This document shows positions 26,497 to 35,768 of a DNA stretch of 52,391 bases, piece by piece. The position numbers and the translations under genes are program-made. The stretch covers positions 1-52,391 of the forward strand of contig LGEZ01000001.1 of NCBI GenBank assembly GCA_001508005.1. Direction: 5' to 3'. Under the pieces are notes generated by a model, which was not told the DNA's origin, did not search any database, and was given only the letters and a program-made list of their open reading frames with translations. How positions within the stretch are numbered: position 1 is the stretch's first letter; every line of letters begins with the position of its first letter. Source of the DNA: Clostridia bacterium 41_269 (lineage in GTDB: Bacteria > Bacillota > DTU086).

Positions 26497-27612
26497 ATGA
26501 CTGTTTTATGTCGAGATGTTATGGAGGCAGTAGAAAAGATAGCTCCAAGGGAATTATCAGAAAAGTGGGATAGTGTGGGTCTTTTGGTGGGCAGCCCCTT
26601 GAAAGAAGTAAAGAAGATTTTGATAGCGCTGGATGTAACTCAAGAAGTAGTAAATGAAGCTGTGCGTGAAAAAGTTGATATGATAGTGTCCCATCATCCC
26701 ATTATATTTAAGCCTCTTTCTAATGTTAGGGAAGATAATCCCATAGGAAATATACTCTTTAGTCTGATAAAGAATGACATCATAGTGTATGCTGCTCACA
26801 CCAATTTGGATTATTGTGAATTGGGAACAAATTACTATCTATCGCAGAAATTGGGGTTGGAGGAAACTGAAGTTCTTCAAACTGCGGAAGAGGATTTATA
26901 TAAAATTGTTGTATTTGTTCCTCGGGGCTATGAGGACAAGGTTAGAGATGCAATGGGCAATGCAGGTGCCGGATGGATAGGCAATTATTCTCACTGTTCA
27001 TTTATGGCTTTGGGAACGGGGACTTTTAAACCTTTGGAAAGAGCTGAACCCTTTATAGGCACTAAGGGACTTCTTGAAAAGGTAGAAGAATTCCGTTTGG
27101 AAACCATTGTGCCCAAAAGCCTAAAAGATAAAGTTATACGTGCTATGATTGAATCTCATCCATATGAAGAGGTAGCCTATGATGTATATAAGTTAGAAAA
27201 TAATGGTAGTAGAAATGGGTTGGGCAGGATAGGCTTTTTAAGGGGAGAAATGACCCTTGCTGACTTTGGAGAAAAAATAAAAAAGGATTTAGGGCTAAAA
27301 CATGTTAGATTTGTGGGAGCCCCTGGAAAAATTGTAAAAAAGATTGCGGTATGTGCAGGTTCTGGAGCCGGATTAATACCTGCTGCAAAGAAAAAGGGAG
27401 CTGATGTTTTTGTATCGGGGGATATTAAATATCATGAGGCTCTTGAGGCCAAACAGGCAGGATTAGCACTGGTGGATGCTGGACACTTTGCAACGGAGTG
27501 GCCAGTGGTTCCAGCCCTTGCAGAGTATCTCCAGAAAGAACTGAACGGGGAGGAACAGAAAGTTCAAATTTTGACTTCACAAATAAGAACAGATCCATGG
27601 GAAGTTATTTAG
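26497..27612 (+). CDS. Nif3/YqfO dinuclear metal-centre protein with PII-like insert
   Basis: A 371-aa Nif3-like protein. Metal ligands are visible in IVSHHPIIFK and AHTNLD near residues 63-105 and in the C-terminal AGHFATEW motif. The middle section (about 130-230, KIVVFVPRGYEDKV through HPYEEVAYDVY) is the extra PII/CutA-like domain typical of the long bacterial YqfO form. Several members act as GTP cyclohydrolase-like or metal-binding hexamers, but the biological role is unsettled. It is co-operonic with trmK, and a short hairpin region follows. Confidence 0.88.
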   Translation: MTVLCRDVMEAVEKIAPRELSEKWDSVGLLVGSPLKEVKKILIALDVTQEVVNEAVREKVDMIVSHHPIIFKPLSNVREDNPIGNILFSLIKNDIIVYAAHTNLDYCELGTNYYLSQKLGLEETEVLQTAEEDLYKIVVFVPRGYEDKVRDAMGNAGAGWIGNYSHCSFMALGTGTFKPLERAEPFIGTKGLLEKVEEFRLETIVPKSLKDKVIRAMIESHPYEEVAYDVYKLENNGSRNGLGRIGFLRGEMTLADFGEKIKKDLGLKHVRFVGAPGKIVKKIAVCAGSGAGLIPAAKKKGADVFVSGDIKYHEALEAKQAGLALVDAGHFATEWPVVPALAEYLQKELNGEEQKVQILTSQIRTDPWEVI

Positions 27613-27663
27613 GATAGCAGGATGTCTGCTATCCTTTTTATTTTGGAAGGAGGTATTTAGCTT

Positions 27664-28383
27664 ATGCAGCTGGATAAGGATTTGGAGGCATTGTGGAAAC
27701 TCCAGGAAGTAAGAAAAGCTTATGATAATTTCGTGAACGAAAGGAGCAGATTAAAAAATTTATCTGATATAAAAATAAAAGAAGAAAAATTAGCTTCCGC
27801 TGAAAAAGATCTTGCTGAAGTTCAGGAGCGTATTGAATTGCTTTCAAAAAATGCAAAAAACCAAGAAATTAACTGTGAAAGGCTCATACAAAAAAGCAGA
27901 GATCTTGAAAAAGAAATGTTTAAGGAAAATGCCAAAGCTAAGGAACTGTCCAGCCTGCAGCAGCAGTTGGATCATACAAAGAAGGAACTTGATGCACTGG
28001 AGAATACAGTTATAAATACAGCTTATGAGATTGAAGGACTAAAAGAAAGGGAAGAAGAAATTAAAAAAAAGATAAAAGAGCTGGAAAGTGATTTAGCGGC
28101 TGCAAAAGCAAACAGAGAGGTAAGAATTCAGGAGATAGATGAACAGCTTAAAGAACTTCAAGAAGAATATGAAAGAATAAAAAAGGAAATTTCTCCCGAG
28201 GTGCTGAAAGTATATGCCAGAAAATTTAACCAATACAAAACTACTACCCTAGCCGAAATAAACAAGAAGACCTGTGGCGGATGTCATATACATCTTCCCA
28301 TATATATTGTAATGGAAGCCAAGAAAAAAACCTCCTTGGTTACCTGTGAAAACTGTGGTAGAATACTATATTATCGTACATAG
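27664..28383 (+). CDS. Coiled-coil C4 zinc-ribbon protein (zf-RING_7, COG1579)
   Basis: A 239-aa protein. Residues about 10-180 are almost entirely heptad-like and rich in E/K/L, giving a long antiparallel coiled coil. The C-terminus carries two Cys pairs (CGGC near 201 and CENC near 225), a C4 zinc ribbon. Members are widespread in Firmicutes and actinobacteria and predicted to bind nucleic acid, but function is unknown. It sits between Nif3 and RNase H genes, with an ATG start behind GGAAGGAGG. Confidence 0.85.
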   Translation: MQLDKDLEALWKLQEVRKAYDNFVNERSRLKNLSDIKIKEEKLASAEKDLAEVQERIELLSKNAKNQEINCERLIQKSRDLEKEMFKENAKAKELSSLQQQLDHTKKELDALENTVINTAYEIEGLKEREEEIKKKIKELESDLAAAKANREVRIQEIDEQLKELQEEYERIKKEISPEVLKVYARKFNQYKTTTLAEINKKTCGGCHIHLPIYIVMEAKKKTSLVTCENCGRILYYRT

Positions 28384-28399
28384 GATGGAGCTGCTATTT

Positions 28400-28810
28400 A
28401 TGTCAAAACTATTTGTTTACTGCGATGGTGCTTCAAGGGGAAACCCTGGAGAAGCAGGGATAGGTTATTTGATTAAAAATGAAAAGGGAGAAGTAATTAA
28501 AAGAGTAGGGGACTATATAGGGCATACAACAAATAATGTGGCTGAGTATACAGCTTTAAAACATGCTCTGCTGGACTGCCTAAAACTCAATGGAAAGGAA
28601 ATTATGGTTTATACTGACAGCGAGCTTATGGTTAAGCAGCTGAAAGGTGAATATCGTGTTAAGAACCAGGGACTCTTAGTTCTTTATAATGAGGTCATGG
28701 ATTTAATTAAAAAATTTGACACCTTTAATATAAATCACATACCCAGAGAAAGAAATAAGGAAGCTGATAAGCTTGCGAATCAGGGGATTGATAAAGGGTT
28801 GACTAAATGA
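28400..28810 (+). CDS. RNase H-family ribonuclease (RNase HI-like)
   Basis: A 136-aa RNase H fold. The start is ATG at 28400, giving MSKLFVYCDGASRGNPG, with GGAG nine bases upstream; an in-frame ATG 54 bases earlier lies inside the upstream gene. Catalytic carboxylates are D9, E49 (TNNVAEY) and D73 (YTDSEL), with a fourth acidic residue in RNKEAD near the C-terminus. It degrades RNA in RNA-DNA hybrids. This compact class lacks the basic handle region. It is directly upstream of rnpB. Confidence 0.88.
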   Translation: MSKLFVYCDGASRGNPGEAGIGYLIKNEKGEVIKRVGDYIGHTTNNVAEYTALKHALLDCLKLNGKEIMVYTDSELMVKQLKGEYRVKNQGLLVLYNEVMDLIKKFDTFNINHIPRERNKEADKLANQGIDKGLTK

Positions 28811-28827
28811 AGAATATGTGCTAGTAT
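28799..28827 (+). promoter_or_regulatory. Candidate rnpB promoter
   Basis: TTGACT (28799-28804) and TAGTAT (28822-28827) are spaced by 17 bases; the -35 overlaps the end of the RNase H gene. Transcription would begin near 28834, slightly ahead of the mature RNase P RNA. Confidence 0.6.
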
Positions 28828-28852
28828 ATATCCGCTGTAAATATCGGATTAT

Positions 28853-29227
28853 AGCTGTTGAGTAAATCAGGTGGTCGCGGGCATATCTTAGCATATGCCT
28901 GAGGAAAGTCCGAACTCCATAGGGCAGGGTGCTGGATAACATCCAGTGGGGGCGACCCTAAGGAAAGTGCCACAGAAACAGACCGCCTAGCCTTTTGTCT
29001 GCATTTGCAGTGGGGCTGGGTAAGGGTGGAAAGGTGAGGTAAGAGCTCACCAGCAGGTTAGGCGACTAACCTGGCTCGGTAAACCCCACCCGGAGCAAGG
29101 CCGAATAGGGGAACATATGAAGTGGCCCGCTTCGTTCCCGGGTAGTGCCGCTTGAGGTGTCAGGCAACTGGCATCCCAGATAGATGACCACCTAAACAGA
29201 ATTCGGCTTATGATTTGCTCAACAGCT
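28853..29227 (+). ncRNA. rnpB: RNase P RNA, class A
   Basis: Catalytic RNA that matures tRNA 5' ends. The ends pair in a 17-bp P1 helix (AGCTGTTGAGTAAATCA with its near-perfect complement at 29211-29227). Universal cores are present: GAGGAAAGTCCGAACTCC near 28900, ACAGAAACAGACCGCC, GGTAAACCCCACC and the 3' AGATAGATGACCACC with ACAGAATTCGGCTTA. Length about 375 nt suits class A. Confidence 0.96.
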
Positions 29228-29240
29228 TTATTTTTAATTA

Positions 29241-29288
29241 AATTAAACTGTACTTTGTAAATTAAAGTGCAGTTTAATTTTTTTTAAC
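29241..29288 (+). terminator. rnpB terminator
   Basis: AATTAAACTGTACTTT pairs with 29264-29279 (one G-U), and eight further T residues follow. Confidence 0.88.
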
Positions 29289-29310
29289 TAATTTTTTTCT
29301 TTTTTACATC

Positions 29311-29345
29311 AGCTTAATTTAAGCTTAAAATTTAAGCTGTATATT
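29311..29345 (+). promoter_or_regulatory. Candidate Pho box and -10 ahead of pstC
   Basis: Repeated CTTAA and TTTAAGC elements (about 29313-29336) in an AT-rich run lie just before TATATT (about 29340-29345). Repeats spaced 11-13 bases upstream of pstC suit PhoP binding, and phoPR is encoded nearby, but no experimental consensus for this organism is available. Confidence 0.4.
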
Positions 29346-29390
29346 TTTATTTAAGGAAAGGAGTTGGGTACTAAGGAGGTAATAATAACA

Positions 29391-30290
29391 GTGGAGAGCA
29401 TTAAACCAAAATTTTTTGAAAAATTAATTCAAAATATTTTAAAACTTACTGCAGGGACAACTATTTTGGTATTATTTTTGATATTCTTTTTTCTTTTAAA
29501 AGAGGGATATGGGATTTTTTCCTATGTTAGTTTAAGGGATTTTATACTGGGAACTCAATGGCTTCCTGAAACTACCCCTCCCAAATTTGGGGCCCTTCCT
29601 TTAATAAAGGGTTCCCTTTATGTTACGGTGGGAGCTACCCTTATTGCTGTGCCCATCGGTATAAGTGTGGCTGTATTTCTTGCAGAAGCTGCTCCTCCCA
29701 TGCTTCGGGAAGTTCTTAAAGCAGTTATTGAACTTTTAGCAGGGATTCCTTCAGTGGTTTATGGATTTTTGGGTTTGACCATTCTTGCACCTTTCATTAA
29801 AGAGCTTTTTAACCTTTCCAGCGCCCTTTGTGCTTTTACTGCTTCCATAGTTCTTGCCCTCATGTCCCTTCCAACAATTGTAAGCATTTCTGAGGATGTC
29901 CTTACCACAGTTCCCAAGGAATACAGGGAGGCATCATTGGCCCTAGGAGCCACAAAGTGGGAAACAACGCTTAAAATTGTTATCCCTGCTGCACGGACAG
30001 GCTTGATAGCTGCTGCTATGCTTGGTATCGGAAGGGCCATAGGGGAAACCATGGCCGTGCTTATGGTTGCCGGCAATGCCGTTATGCTTCCCCATTCCTT
30101 TTTCGATCCCGTCAGAACCATTACCGCCAATATAGCAGCGGAAATGGGTGAAACGGTTCATGGGGGGCTTCACTACCAGGCTCTGTTTGGCTTGGGTATT
30201 GTGCTCTTTGTTATTACTTTCATCATAAATTTTCTGACCAACATTCTGGCTGCTGATAAATTGGGCATGAAGAGAGGTAGATATCTATGA
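29391..30290 (+). CDS. pstC: Phosphate ABC transporter permease PstC
   Basis: A permease of the high-affinity phosphate importer, about 300 aa with six transmembrane segments and the EAA-type loop ([28 protein letters not shown]). It pairs with PstA in the membrane. GTG at 29391 is eleven bases from AAGGAGG; a TTG 27 bases upstream abuts another GGAG, so the start is not certain. It is the first gene of pstCAB-phoU-pstS and overlaps pstA by four bases. Confidence 0.9.
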   Translation: MESIKPKFFEKLIQNILKLTAGTTILVLFLIFFFLLKEGYGIFSYVSLRDFILGTQWLPETTPPKFGALPLIKGSLYVTVGATLIAVPIGISVAVFLAEAAPPMLREVLKAVIELLAGIPSVVYGFLGLTILAPFIKELFNLSSALCAFTASIVLALMSLPTIVSISEDVLTTVPKEYREASLALGATKWETTLKIVIPAARTGLIAAAMLGIGRAIGETMAVLMVAGNAVMLPHSFFDPVRTITANIAAEMGETVHGGLHYQALFGLGIVLFVITFIINFLTNILAADKLGMKRGRYL

Positions 30291-31144
30291 TTTCAAAGAG
30301 GATGATTGAAAAAATTGGTTTCAGTGTTCTTGGTATACTTACCCTTTTGGCTGTTCTGCCTGTGCTGGGGATAATAGCTTACTTGGTTATTAGGGGCTGT
30401 GCTGCTCTGTCATGGGAATTTTTAACCCAGCCGCCCCACAATTTTTTGAGTGCAGGAGGTGTTTTTCCGGCGATTGTTGGGACCCTTTTGTTGACTATTG
30501 GTACTATTCTGGTGGCTTTACCTTTAGGGATTGGGACTGCCATTTATCTGGTTGAATATTCAGAGAGAAACTTATTTACAGCAGTGGTAAGAACTGCTGT
30601 GGTTAATCTTGCGGGGGTTCCATCGGTGGTTTATGGACTTTTTGGTCTGGGCATTTTTGTACTTATGCTGAAGTTGGGAAGGTCTTTAATTGCAGGGGTG
30701 CTCACTTTAGGGCTACTCATTCTTCCCATAATTATTTCCACAGCTGAGGAAGCTTTGAGAAGTGTCCCTGAGGATTTCAGGCACGCCAGCCTTGCTTTGG
30801 GGGCAACCCGTTGGCAGACTGTAAGATACATAGTTTTGCCTTCTGCAATGCCTTCTATATTAACTGGTGCCATTTTGGGTATAGGAAGGGCAGCCGGGGA
30901 AACGGCTCCTATCATGTTTACCGCGGCAGCGGTTTATATGCCCGGGCTTCCTCGATCCATTTTTGATCAGGTTATGGCACTGCCCTATCATTTATATGTA
31001 ATTTCCACCACTGTTCCCAATGTGCCCGAGCATATGGCTTTTGGTTCTGCGTTGGTGCTTTTAATAATTGTTGGTGGGCTTAATTTTGCTGCTGTGGTTT
31101 TAAGGTTGAGGATGAGATTAAAAAGGATGAAATTAAGCAGGTAG
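30287..31144 (+). CDS. pstA: Phosphate ABC transporter permease PstA
   Basis: A 285-aa second permease subunit with six hydrophobic segments and the EAA loop [25 protein letters not shown]. The ATGA overlap with pstC indicates coupled translation. Function: forms the transmembrane channel of PstSCAB, with PstB docking at the EAA loop. pstB follows 23 bases later. Confidence 0.93.
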   Translation: MISKRMIEKIGFSVLGILTLLAVLPVLGIIAYLVIRGCAALSWEFLTQPPHNFLSAGGVFPAIVGTLLLTIGTILVALPLGIGTAIYLVEYSERNLFTAVVRTAVVNLAGVPSVVYGLFGLGIFVLMLKLGRSLIAGVLTLGLLILPIIISTAEEALRSVPEDFRHASLALGATRWQTVRYIVLPSAMPSILTGAILGIGRAAGETAPIMFTAAAVYMPGLPRSIFDQVMALPYHLYVISTTVPNVPEHMAFGSALVLLIIVGGLNFAAVVLRLRMRLKRMKLSR

Positions 31145-31167
31145 GGTTTAATAAGGGGGAATTAAAC

Positions 31168-31923
31168 TTGGGTATAAAAATGGAAACCAAAAATTTAAGC
31201 ATATATTACAAAAATTATAAGGCTTTAAATTCCGTAAGCCTGCCCATTAAGGAAAATGCAGTAACAGCTCTTATTGGCCCTTCAGGCTGCGGAAAAACAA
31301 CCTTTTTAAGATCATTAAACCGCATGATTGAAGTTATTGAAGGAGCTAGGATTGAAGGTAATGTTCTCCTGGATGGAAAAAACATCTATGACCCCGAAGT
31401 AGATCCTGTGGAACTGCGCAAAAAAGTGGGAATGGTTTTCCAAAAGCCCAATCCTTTTCCCATGTCCATTTTTGACAATGTGGCTTATGGGCCCAGGATA
31501 CATGGTGTTAAAAAAAAGCCGCTGCTTGAAGAAATAGTTGAAAAAAGCCTTAAAGCAGCAGCCTTATGGGATGAAGTTAAGGACAGACTTTATGAATCTG
31601 CTCTGGGCCTTTCGGGGGGACAGCAGCAGAGGCTTGTTATAGCCAGAGTTTTAGCGGTGGAACCCCAAGTTATACTGATGGATGAACCGGCTTCTGCCTT
31701 GGATCCCATTTCCACAGCAAAACTTGAAGACCTCATTGAACAGCTGAAAGAAAAATACACTATTGTTATTGTTACCCATAATATGCAGCAGGCTGCAAGG
31801 ATTTCTGATTATACAGCTTTCTTTTTAAATGGTGAGCTAGTGGAATATGATGAGACCAGAATTATTTTCACGACTCCTAAGGAAAAAAGGACTGAAGATT
31901 ATATTACCGGGAGATTTGGTTAA
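31168..31923 (+). CDS. pstB: Phosphate ABC transporter ATPase PstB
   Basis: A 251-aa ATPase with Walker [10 protein letters not shown] (about 32-40), signature LSGGQQQR, Walker [14 protein letters not shown] and the switch histidine in VTHNM. The [16 protein letters not shown] segment is specific to PstB. TTG at 31168 has eight bases to GGGGG and is preferred over ATG four codons later. PhoU follows 15 bases after the stop. Confidence 0.94.
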   Translation: MGIKMETKNLSIYYKNYKALNSVSLPIKENAVTALIGPSGCGKTTFLRSLNRMIEVIEGARIEGNVLLDGKNIYDPEVDPVELRKKVGMVFQKPNPFPMSIFDNVAYGPRIHGVKKKPLLEEIVEKSLKAAALWDEVKDRLYESALGLSGGQQQRLVIARVLAVEPQVILMDEPASALDPISTAKLEDLIEQLKEKYTIVIVTHNMQQAARISDYTAFFLNGELVEYDETRIIFTTPKEKRTEDYITGRFG

Positions 31924-31938
31924 GGAGAGTGATCTTAA

Positions 31939-32592
31939 GTGAGGAGTAGCTTCAGGAGGGAATTGGAGCTGCTGCAGAACAGCATTTTAAAAATGGGAAG
32001 CATGGTAGCAGATGCCTTAGATAATGCAATGACTGCATTGAAGCAGAGGGATATGGAGCTGGCTCAAAGGGTAATTGCTGAGGATGATAAGATAGATGCT
32101 CTGGAGCTGGAAATTGAGCAGAAAAGCCTTTCCCTAATTGCTCTCCAGCAGCCCATGGCAGGGGATTTAAGATTTCTTGGAACAGCGCTGAAGATAATTA
32201 CAGATTTAGAGAGAATTGGAGATAATGCACTAAGCTTGGCTAAGGTTACCATAAACCTGGGGAACCAGCCATTCATAAAGCCGTTAATTGATCTTCCACG
32301 CATGGCAGAAATATGCCAGAAAATGATAAGGGATAATCTTCAAGCCTTTGTCAACAGGGATCATGAGCTTGCAGTAAAAACTGCTGAGTTGGATCATGAA
32401 ATAGATCATTTATACAATCAGATTTTCAGGGAGCTGTTGGTATTGATGGGGGAAGATCCCAGAAATATCAGGCAGTCTACATATCTTCTTTTAGCGGCAA
32501 GACATCTGGAAAGGATAGGAGATCATGCCACCAATATAAGCGAGTGGATAGTATATATGGTTACGGGCAATAGAGTTGATCTAAATAAATGA
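31939..32592 (+). CDS. phoU: Phosphate transport regulator PhoU
   Basis: A 217-aa PhoU with two three-helix bundles. The repeated metal-binding E/D-rich motifs are visible (LERIGDNA near residue 94 and HLERIGDHATNISEW near 194). It links Pst transport status to PhoR signalling. GTG at 31939 follows GGAGAG. It lies between pstB and pstS. Confidence 0.93.
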   Translation: MRSSFRRELELLQNSILKMGSMVADALDNAMTALKQRDMELAQRVIAEDDKIDALELEIEQKSLSLIALQQPMAGDLRFLGTALKIITDLERIGDNALSLAKVTINLGNQPFIKPLIDLPRMAEICQKMIRDNLQAFVNRDHELAVKTAELDHEIDHLYNQIFRELLVLMGEDPRNIRQSTYLLLAARHLERIGDHATNISEWIVYMVTGNRVDLNK

Positions 32593-32747
32593 GCTTAATG
32601 ATTTCTTTTAGTTTTTTGATTTTTGAAGTTCTTTTAATATTTATTTTGGTCAGCTTTTAGAAATTTAATAAATCTCTAAATTTTAATTAATATTAGTTTG
32701 GTATTCTTTTTACTGAAAAAAATTTAAAAGGAGGGATTTTTCCAAAA

Positions 32748-33638
32748 ATGGGGTTTAGAAAAACTTGTTTGAGGAAATTATTAGCAGCAGCTTTATTAGT
32801 GGGTGTCCTTTTTATGATGGGTGGATGTGGAGGAAATGAGGAAGAAAAAGCTAGTTCTAGCAATGAAGAAAAGGAGTACAGTGGAAACCTACAAGTTAAT
32901 GGCTCAACAACGGTAGCTCCCATAGCTCAGGCTTGGGCTGAAGAATTTATGAAGAAATACCCAGAATCAAAAATTGTTGTTACAGGGACAGGTAGTGGTG
33001 ATGGGATCGCTGCATTGATTAACGGAACCGCTGATATAGCAATGGCTTCAAGAGAAATGAAAGAAGAGGAAAAGAAGCAGTTTAAAGGTGAAAAGCCGAA
33101 AGAGTTCTTTATTGGGACTGATGCCTTGTCGGTTATAGTTCATCCTAAAAATCCTATTAAATCCCTTACATTGGAACAGCTAAAAGATATCTATACAGGA
33201 AAAATAACCAACTGGAAAGAATTAGGCGGTAATGATGCCGAAATTATTGTATACTCCAGGGACAGCAGTTCAGGAACCTATGAGTTTTTTAAAGAATTTG
33301 TACTGGAAGGTGAAGAATACACTCCAGATGCCCGCAGGGCTCCTTCCAATTCAGCAGTTGTACAGTCCGTGGCCCAGGAAGAAAATGCCATAGGATATAT
33401 AGGACTTTCCTTTTTAAATGAAAATGTTAAAGGATTAGCCCTGAGCATAAATGGTAAGGAGCTTGTTGAGCCGAGTTTTGAAACAGCTGCATCGGGTAAA
33501 TATCCCCTTGTCAGAAAACTGTATATGTACACAGTGGGTGACCCCGAAGGTCTTGCCAAAGCTTTTCTGGAGTTCGGTCTAAGTAAGGACGGGCAGGAGA
33601 TAGTTAAAAAGGTGGGGTATATACCAGCTGTCGAATAA
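32748..33638 (+). CDS. pstS: Phosphate-binding lipoprotein PstS
   Basis: A 296-aa substrate-binding protein. A signal peptide with lipobox MGGC puts the lipidated cysteine at C27. Phosphate-contact regions are visible: NGSTTVAPIA, GSGDGIAAL and DSSSGTYEFF. It is encoded last, 155 bases after phoU, and not first as is usual; this gap is AT-rich and may hold its own promoter. The ATG is 13 or so bases after GGAGG. A hairpin and the inverted-repeat element follow. Confidence 0.92.
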   Translation: MGFRKTCLRKLLAAALLVGVLFMMGGCGGNEEEKASSSNEEKEYSGNLQVNGSTTVAPIAQAWAEEFMKKYPESKIVVTGTGSGDGIAALINGTADIAMASREMKEEEKKQFKGEKPKEFFIGTDALSVIVHPKNPIKSLTLEQLKDIYTGKITNWKELGGNDAEIIVYSRDSSSGTYEFFKEFVLEGEEYTPDARRAPSNSAVVQSVAQEENAIGYIGLSFLNENVKGLALSINGKELVEPSFETAASGKYPLVRKLYMYTVGDPEGLAKAFLEFGLSKDGQEIVKKVGYIPAVE

Positions 33639-33664
33639 TTTAAAACTACAAAAAGAGAGATAAT

Positions 33665-33690
33665 AAAAAGTTTCTGTAAACCAACTTTTT
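33665..33690 (+). terminator. Possible terminator after pstS
   Basis: AAAAAGTT and AACTTTTT form an 8-bp AT-rich stem with a ten-base loop, 27 bases after the stop. The stem is weak. Confidence 0.45.
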
Positions 33691-33718
33691 AATGGGTTAA
33701 GCTTTTTACCAACAAAGG

Positions 33719-33934
33719 GGTATCTGCTATAATTTTTTTACTTCTGAATTCACGTTAGACAGCTCTAAGCAAAGCTTTCGGGGCAAAACCGGGCCGCCTC
33801 AAATTCGACATACTGTGAGAGATTGGCTTATTCTTATCTTATGTAAGCACTTCCCGGTTTTGCCTTACGCTTTGCCAAGAGCTGCTAGCGGCATTCATTT
33901 ATCATTTAGTTGTTCGTAAATCACAGCAGAGACT
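33719..33934. repeat. Inverted-repeat intergenic element, copy 1
   Basis: About 216 bp, homologous to copy 2 at 51845-52056. Outer ends are GGTATCTGCT and AGCAGAGACT, an imperfect terminal inverted repeat. Inside, GGCAAAACCGGG (left) and CCCGGTTTTGCC (right), flanked by GCTCT...GCAAAGC and GCTTTGCC...AGAGC, form a long hairpin arm. No protein frame is evident. Both copies lie between convergent genes, here pstS and phoR. It is MITE-like in form; origin and mobility are inferred. Confidence 0.75.
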
Positions 33935-33971
33935 TATTTAAACATACTTTGGGTTTGTCTTTTAGTTGATT

Positions 33972-35750
33972 TTAGAGTATTGAAGTATTTTTATCCTTAG
34001 GAAGAGTAAAGAAAAATTCCGAACCCTTTCCTAGGGTGCTGTTAACCCCTACCATTCCGCCGTGAACATCTATTATGTGCTTTACTATGCTTAAACCCAA
34101 GCCAGTTCCTCCAGCTTTCCGGCTTCTTGCTTTATCAACCCTGTAGAACCTTTCAAAAATGCGGTCTATATCTTTTGGGGGAATTCCTATACCGGTATCC
34201 CGAACCCAAACAATGACATCATGTTCTTTATCTGCAGCTTCTATTTCAATTCTACCCCCTTTAGGGGTGTATTTAATTGCATTATCCATAAGATTAAAAA
34301 GAACCTGTTCTATAAGTTCTTTATCAATATTAACAATTACTTCATTTTTGGGAAGCTTAACCTCCACAGTTAATTCAGCTTCTGTGAACTGTTTTTCCAT
34401 CCTTTTTACGGATTCGGATACCAGCATTCTGATATCCATGGGCTTGAAGGAAAGTTTTACTTCCTTTGCTTCAATTTTTGAGAGTTCAAGGAGTTCGTTT
34501 ATCAACCTAATAAGTCTGTCCGCTTCTCGGTTTATAATTTCAATGAATTCCCTGCAGGCTTTATGATCGTACATTGCCCCATCAAGAAGGGTTTCAGCAA
34601 ATCCTTTTATAGATGTAACGGGAGTTCTGAGCTCGTGGGATGCATTTGCCACAAAATCCCTGCGTATTTTCTCAAGCTTACTAATTTTGGTTATATCATG
34701 CAGCACCACAATTAAGCCTGCAGTTTTTTTCCTCTGATTCTTTAGGGGTATAGCAGTTATTTCAAAGATTTTTTTATTGTTTATGGTTTCTTTTTCTTCA
34801 ATAATTTCGTTTCTTTGAAAGGCTTCGCTGATAATGGAAATAATTTTGGAACTTTTTAATGCGGAAGTATAATGCATTCCTGTACAGCTGTTTTTGCTGT
34901 GGGTGAGAAGCTTTTCTGAAGCAGGATTTGTTAATTCAATGCGGCCGTCTTTATTGATCATAATTATGCCGCTGTTCATATTGGCCAGGATGGTCTTTAA
35001 TTTGCTTCTTTCCTCTGAAAGCAGGTTTATCTTTTCCTTGATGGTTTCTGCCATATGGTTAAGGGTATTGGCCAGCTCTCCAATTTCATCGCTTCCATAA
35101 ACTTCAGCTCTGGTTTTATAATTGCCTTTGGTTATTTCCTTTGCAAATTCATTTAATTTTTCTATGGGTTTGGTGATCTTTTTGCCCAAAAGCAGGCTTA
35201 TGGGTACCGAAAGGATAAAAACAGTCAAAATTGCCAGCAGCAGAGGGGCCCAGATTTTTAAAAAAGCATGTTTTGCTTCGGGAAGGGGATAGGCAAGGCG
35301 TAAATAACCTGCTGTTCTGCCGTCCCGTTTAATGGGAACAGCTGCGTACATCATATCAGTGTTGAGGGTGCTGCTGTGGCGTATAGATGTGCCTATACCC
35401 TTCTTTCTAGCTTCCGTAAACTCTGGTCTGTCCAAATGGTTTTCCATAGAACGAAAATCCTTGTCTGAATCCCCTAACACTCTGCCGTCTTTGCTGATAA
35501 TGGTTACACGTACATTTCCTTCCCCGCTGATGGTCTGGGCAAGTTTGTTAATGCTTTCTGTGCTCCAGTCGTGGGGAGTATCTTCAATTAACCTGCCGGC
35601 CAACTGTGCCTGGGATACTAACCTATTTTTCAGGCTTGTGTAAAAATATTCCTCAATGGAGTTGAAAAGGTATATTCCAAGAATAAGCATGGATATCAAA
35701 ATCAATAATATATATGTTAAAGTGAGTTTTAAGCGCAGCTTTCTAAACAT
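33972..35750 (-). CDS. phoR: Phosphate regulon sensor histidine kinase PhoR
   Basis: A 592-aa membrane kinase. Order: N-terminal membrane segment, extracytoplasmic sensor (about 35-165), second membrane segment (about 170-190), HAMP, PAS with conserved NMNSGII, HisKA with phosphohistidine in FVANASHELRTPVTS, and HATPase_c (NLMDNAIKYTP, DTGIGIP, GTGLGLSIV). It autophosphorylates and passes phosphate to PhoP. ATG at 35750 is five bases after GGAGG; an in-frame ATG 12 bases upstream is less well placed. phoP lies 18 bases upstream in the same operon. Confidence 0.9.
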   Translation of the reverse strand: MFRKLRLKLTLTYILLILISMLILGIYLFNSIEEYFYTSLKNRLVSQAQLAGRLIEDTPHDWSTESINKLAQTISGEGNVRVTIISKDGRVLGDSDKDFRSMENHLDRPEFTEARKKGIGTSIRHSSTLNTDMMYAAVPIKRDGRTAGYLRLAYPLPEAKHAFLKIWAPLLLAILTVFILSVPISLLLGKKITKPIEKLNEFAKEITKGNYKTRAEVYGSDEIGELANTLNHMAETIKEKINLLSEERSKLKTILANMNSGIIMINKDGRIELTNPASEKLLTHSKNSCTGMHYTSALKSSKIISIISEAFQRNEIIEEKETINNKKIFEITAIPLKNQRKKTAGLIVVLHDITKISKLEKIRRDFVANASHELRTPVTSIKGFAETLLDGAMYDHKACREFIEIINREADRLIRLINELLELSKIEAKEVKLSFKPMDIRMLVSESVKRMEKQFTEAELTVEVKLPKNEVIVNIDKELIEQVLFNLMDNAIKYTPKGGRIEIEAADKEHDVIVWVRDTGIGIPPKDIDRIFERFYRVDKARSRKAGGTGLGLSIVKHIIDVHGGMVGVNSTLGKGSEFFFTLPKDKNTSIL

Positions 35751-35768
35751 AGTAACCTCCATCTGACA

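Noticed and set aside
33719-33934. CRISPR array or insertion sequence at the repeat element
   Set aside because: There are no regularly spaced short repeats and no transposase frame; the two distant copies share a single long hairpin layout.
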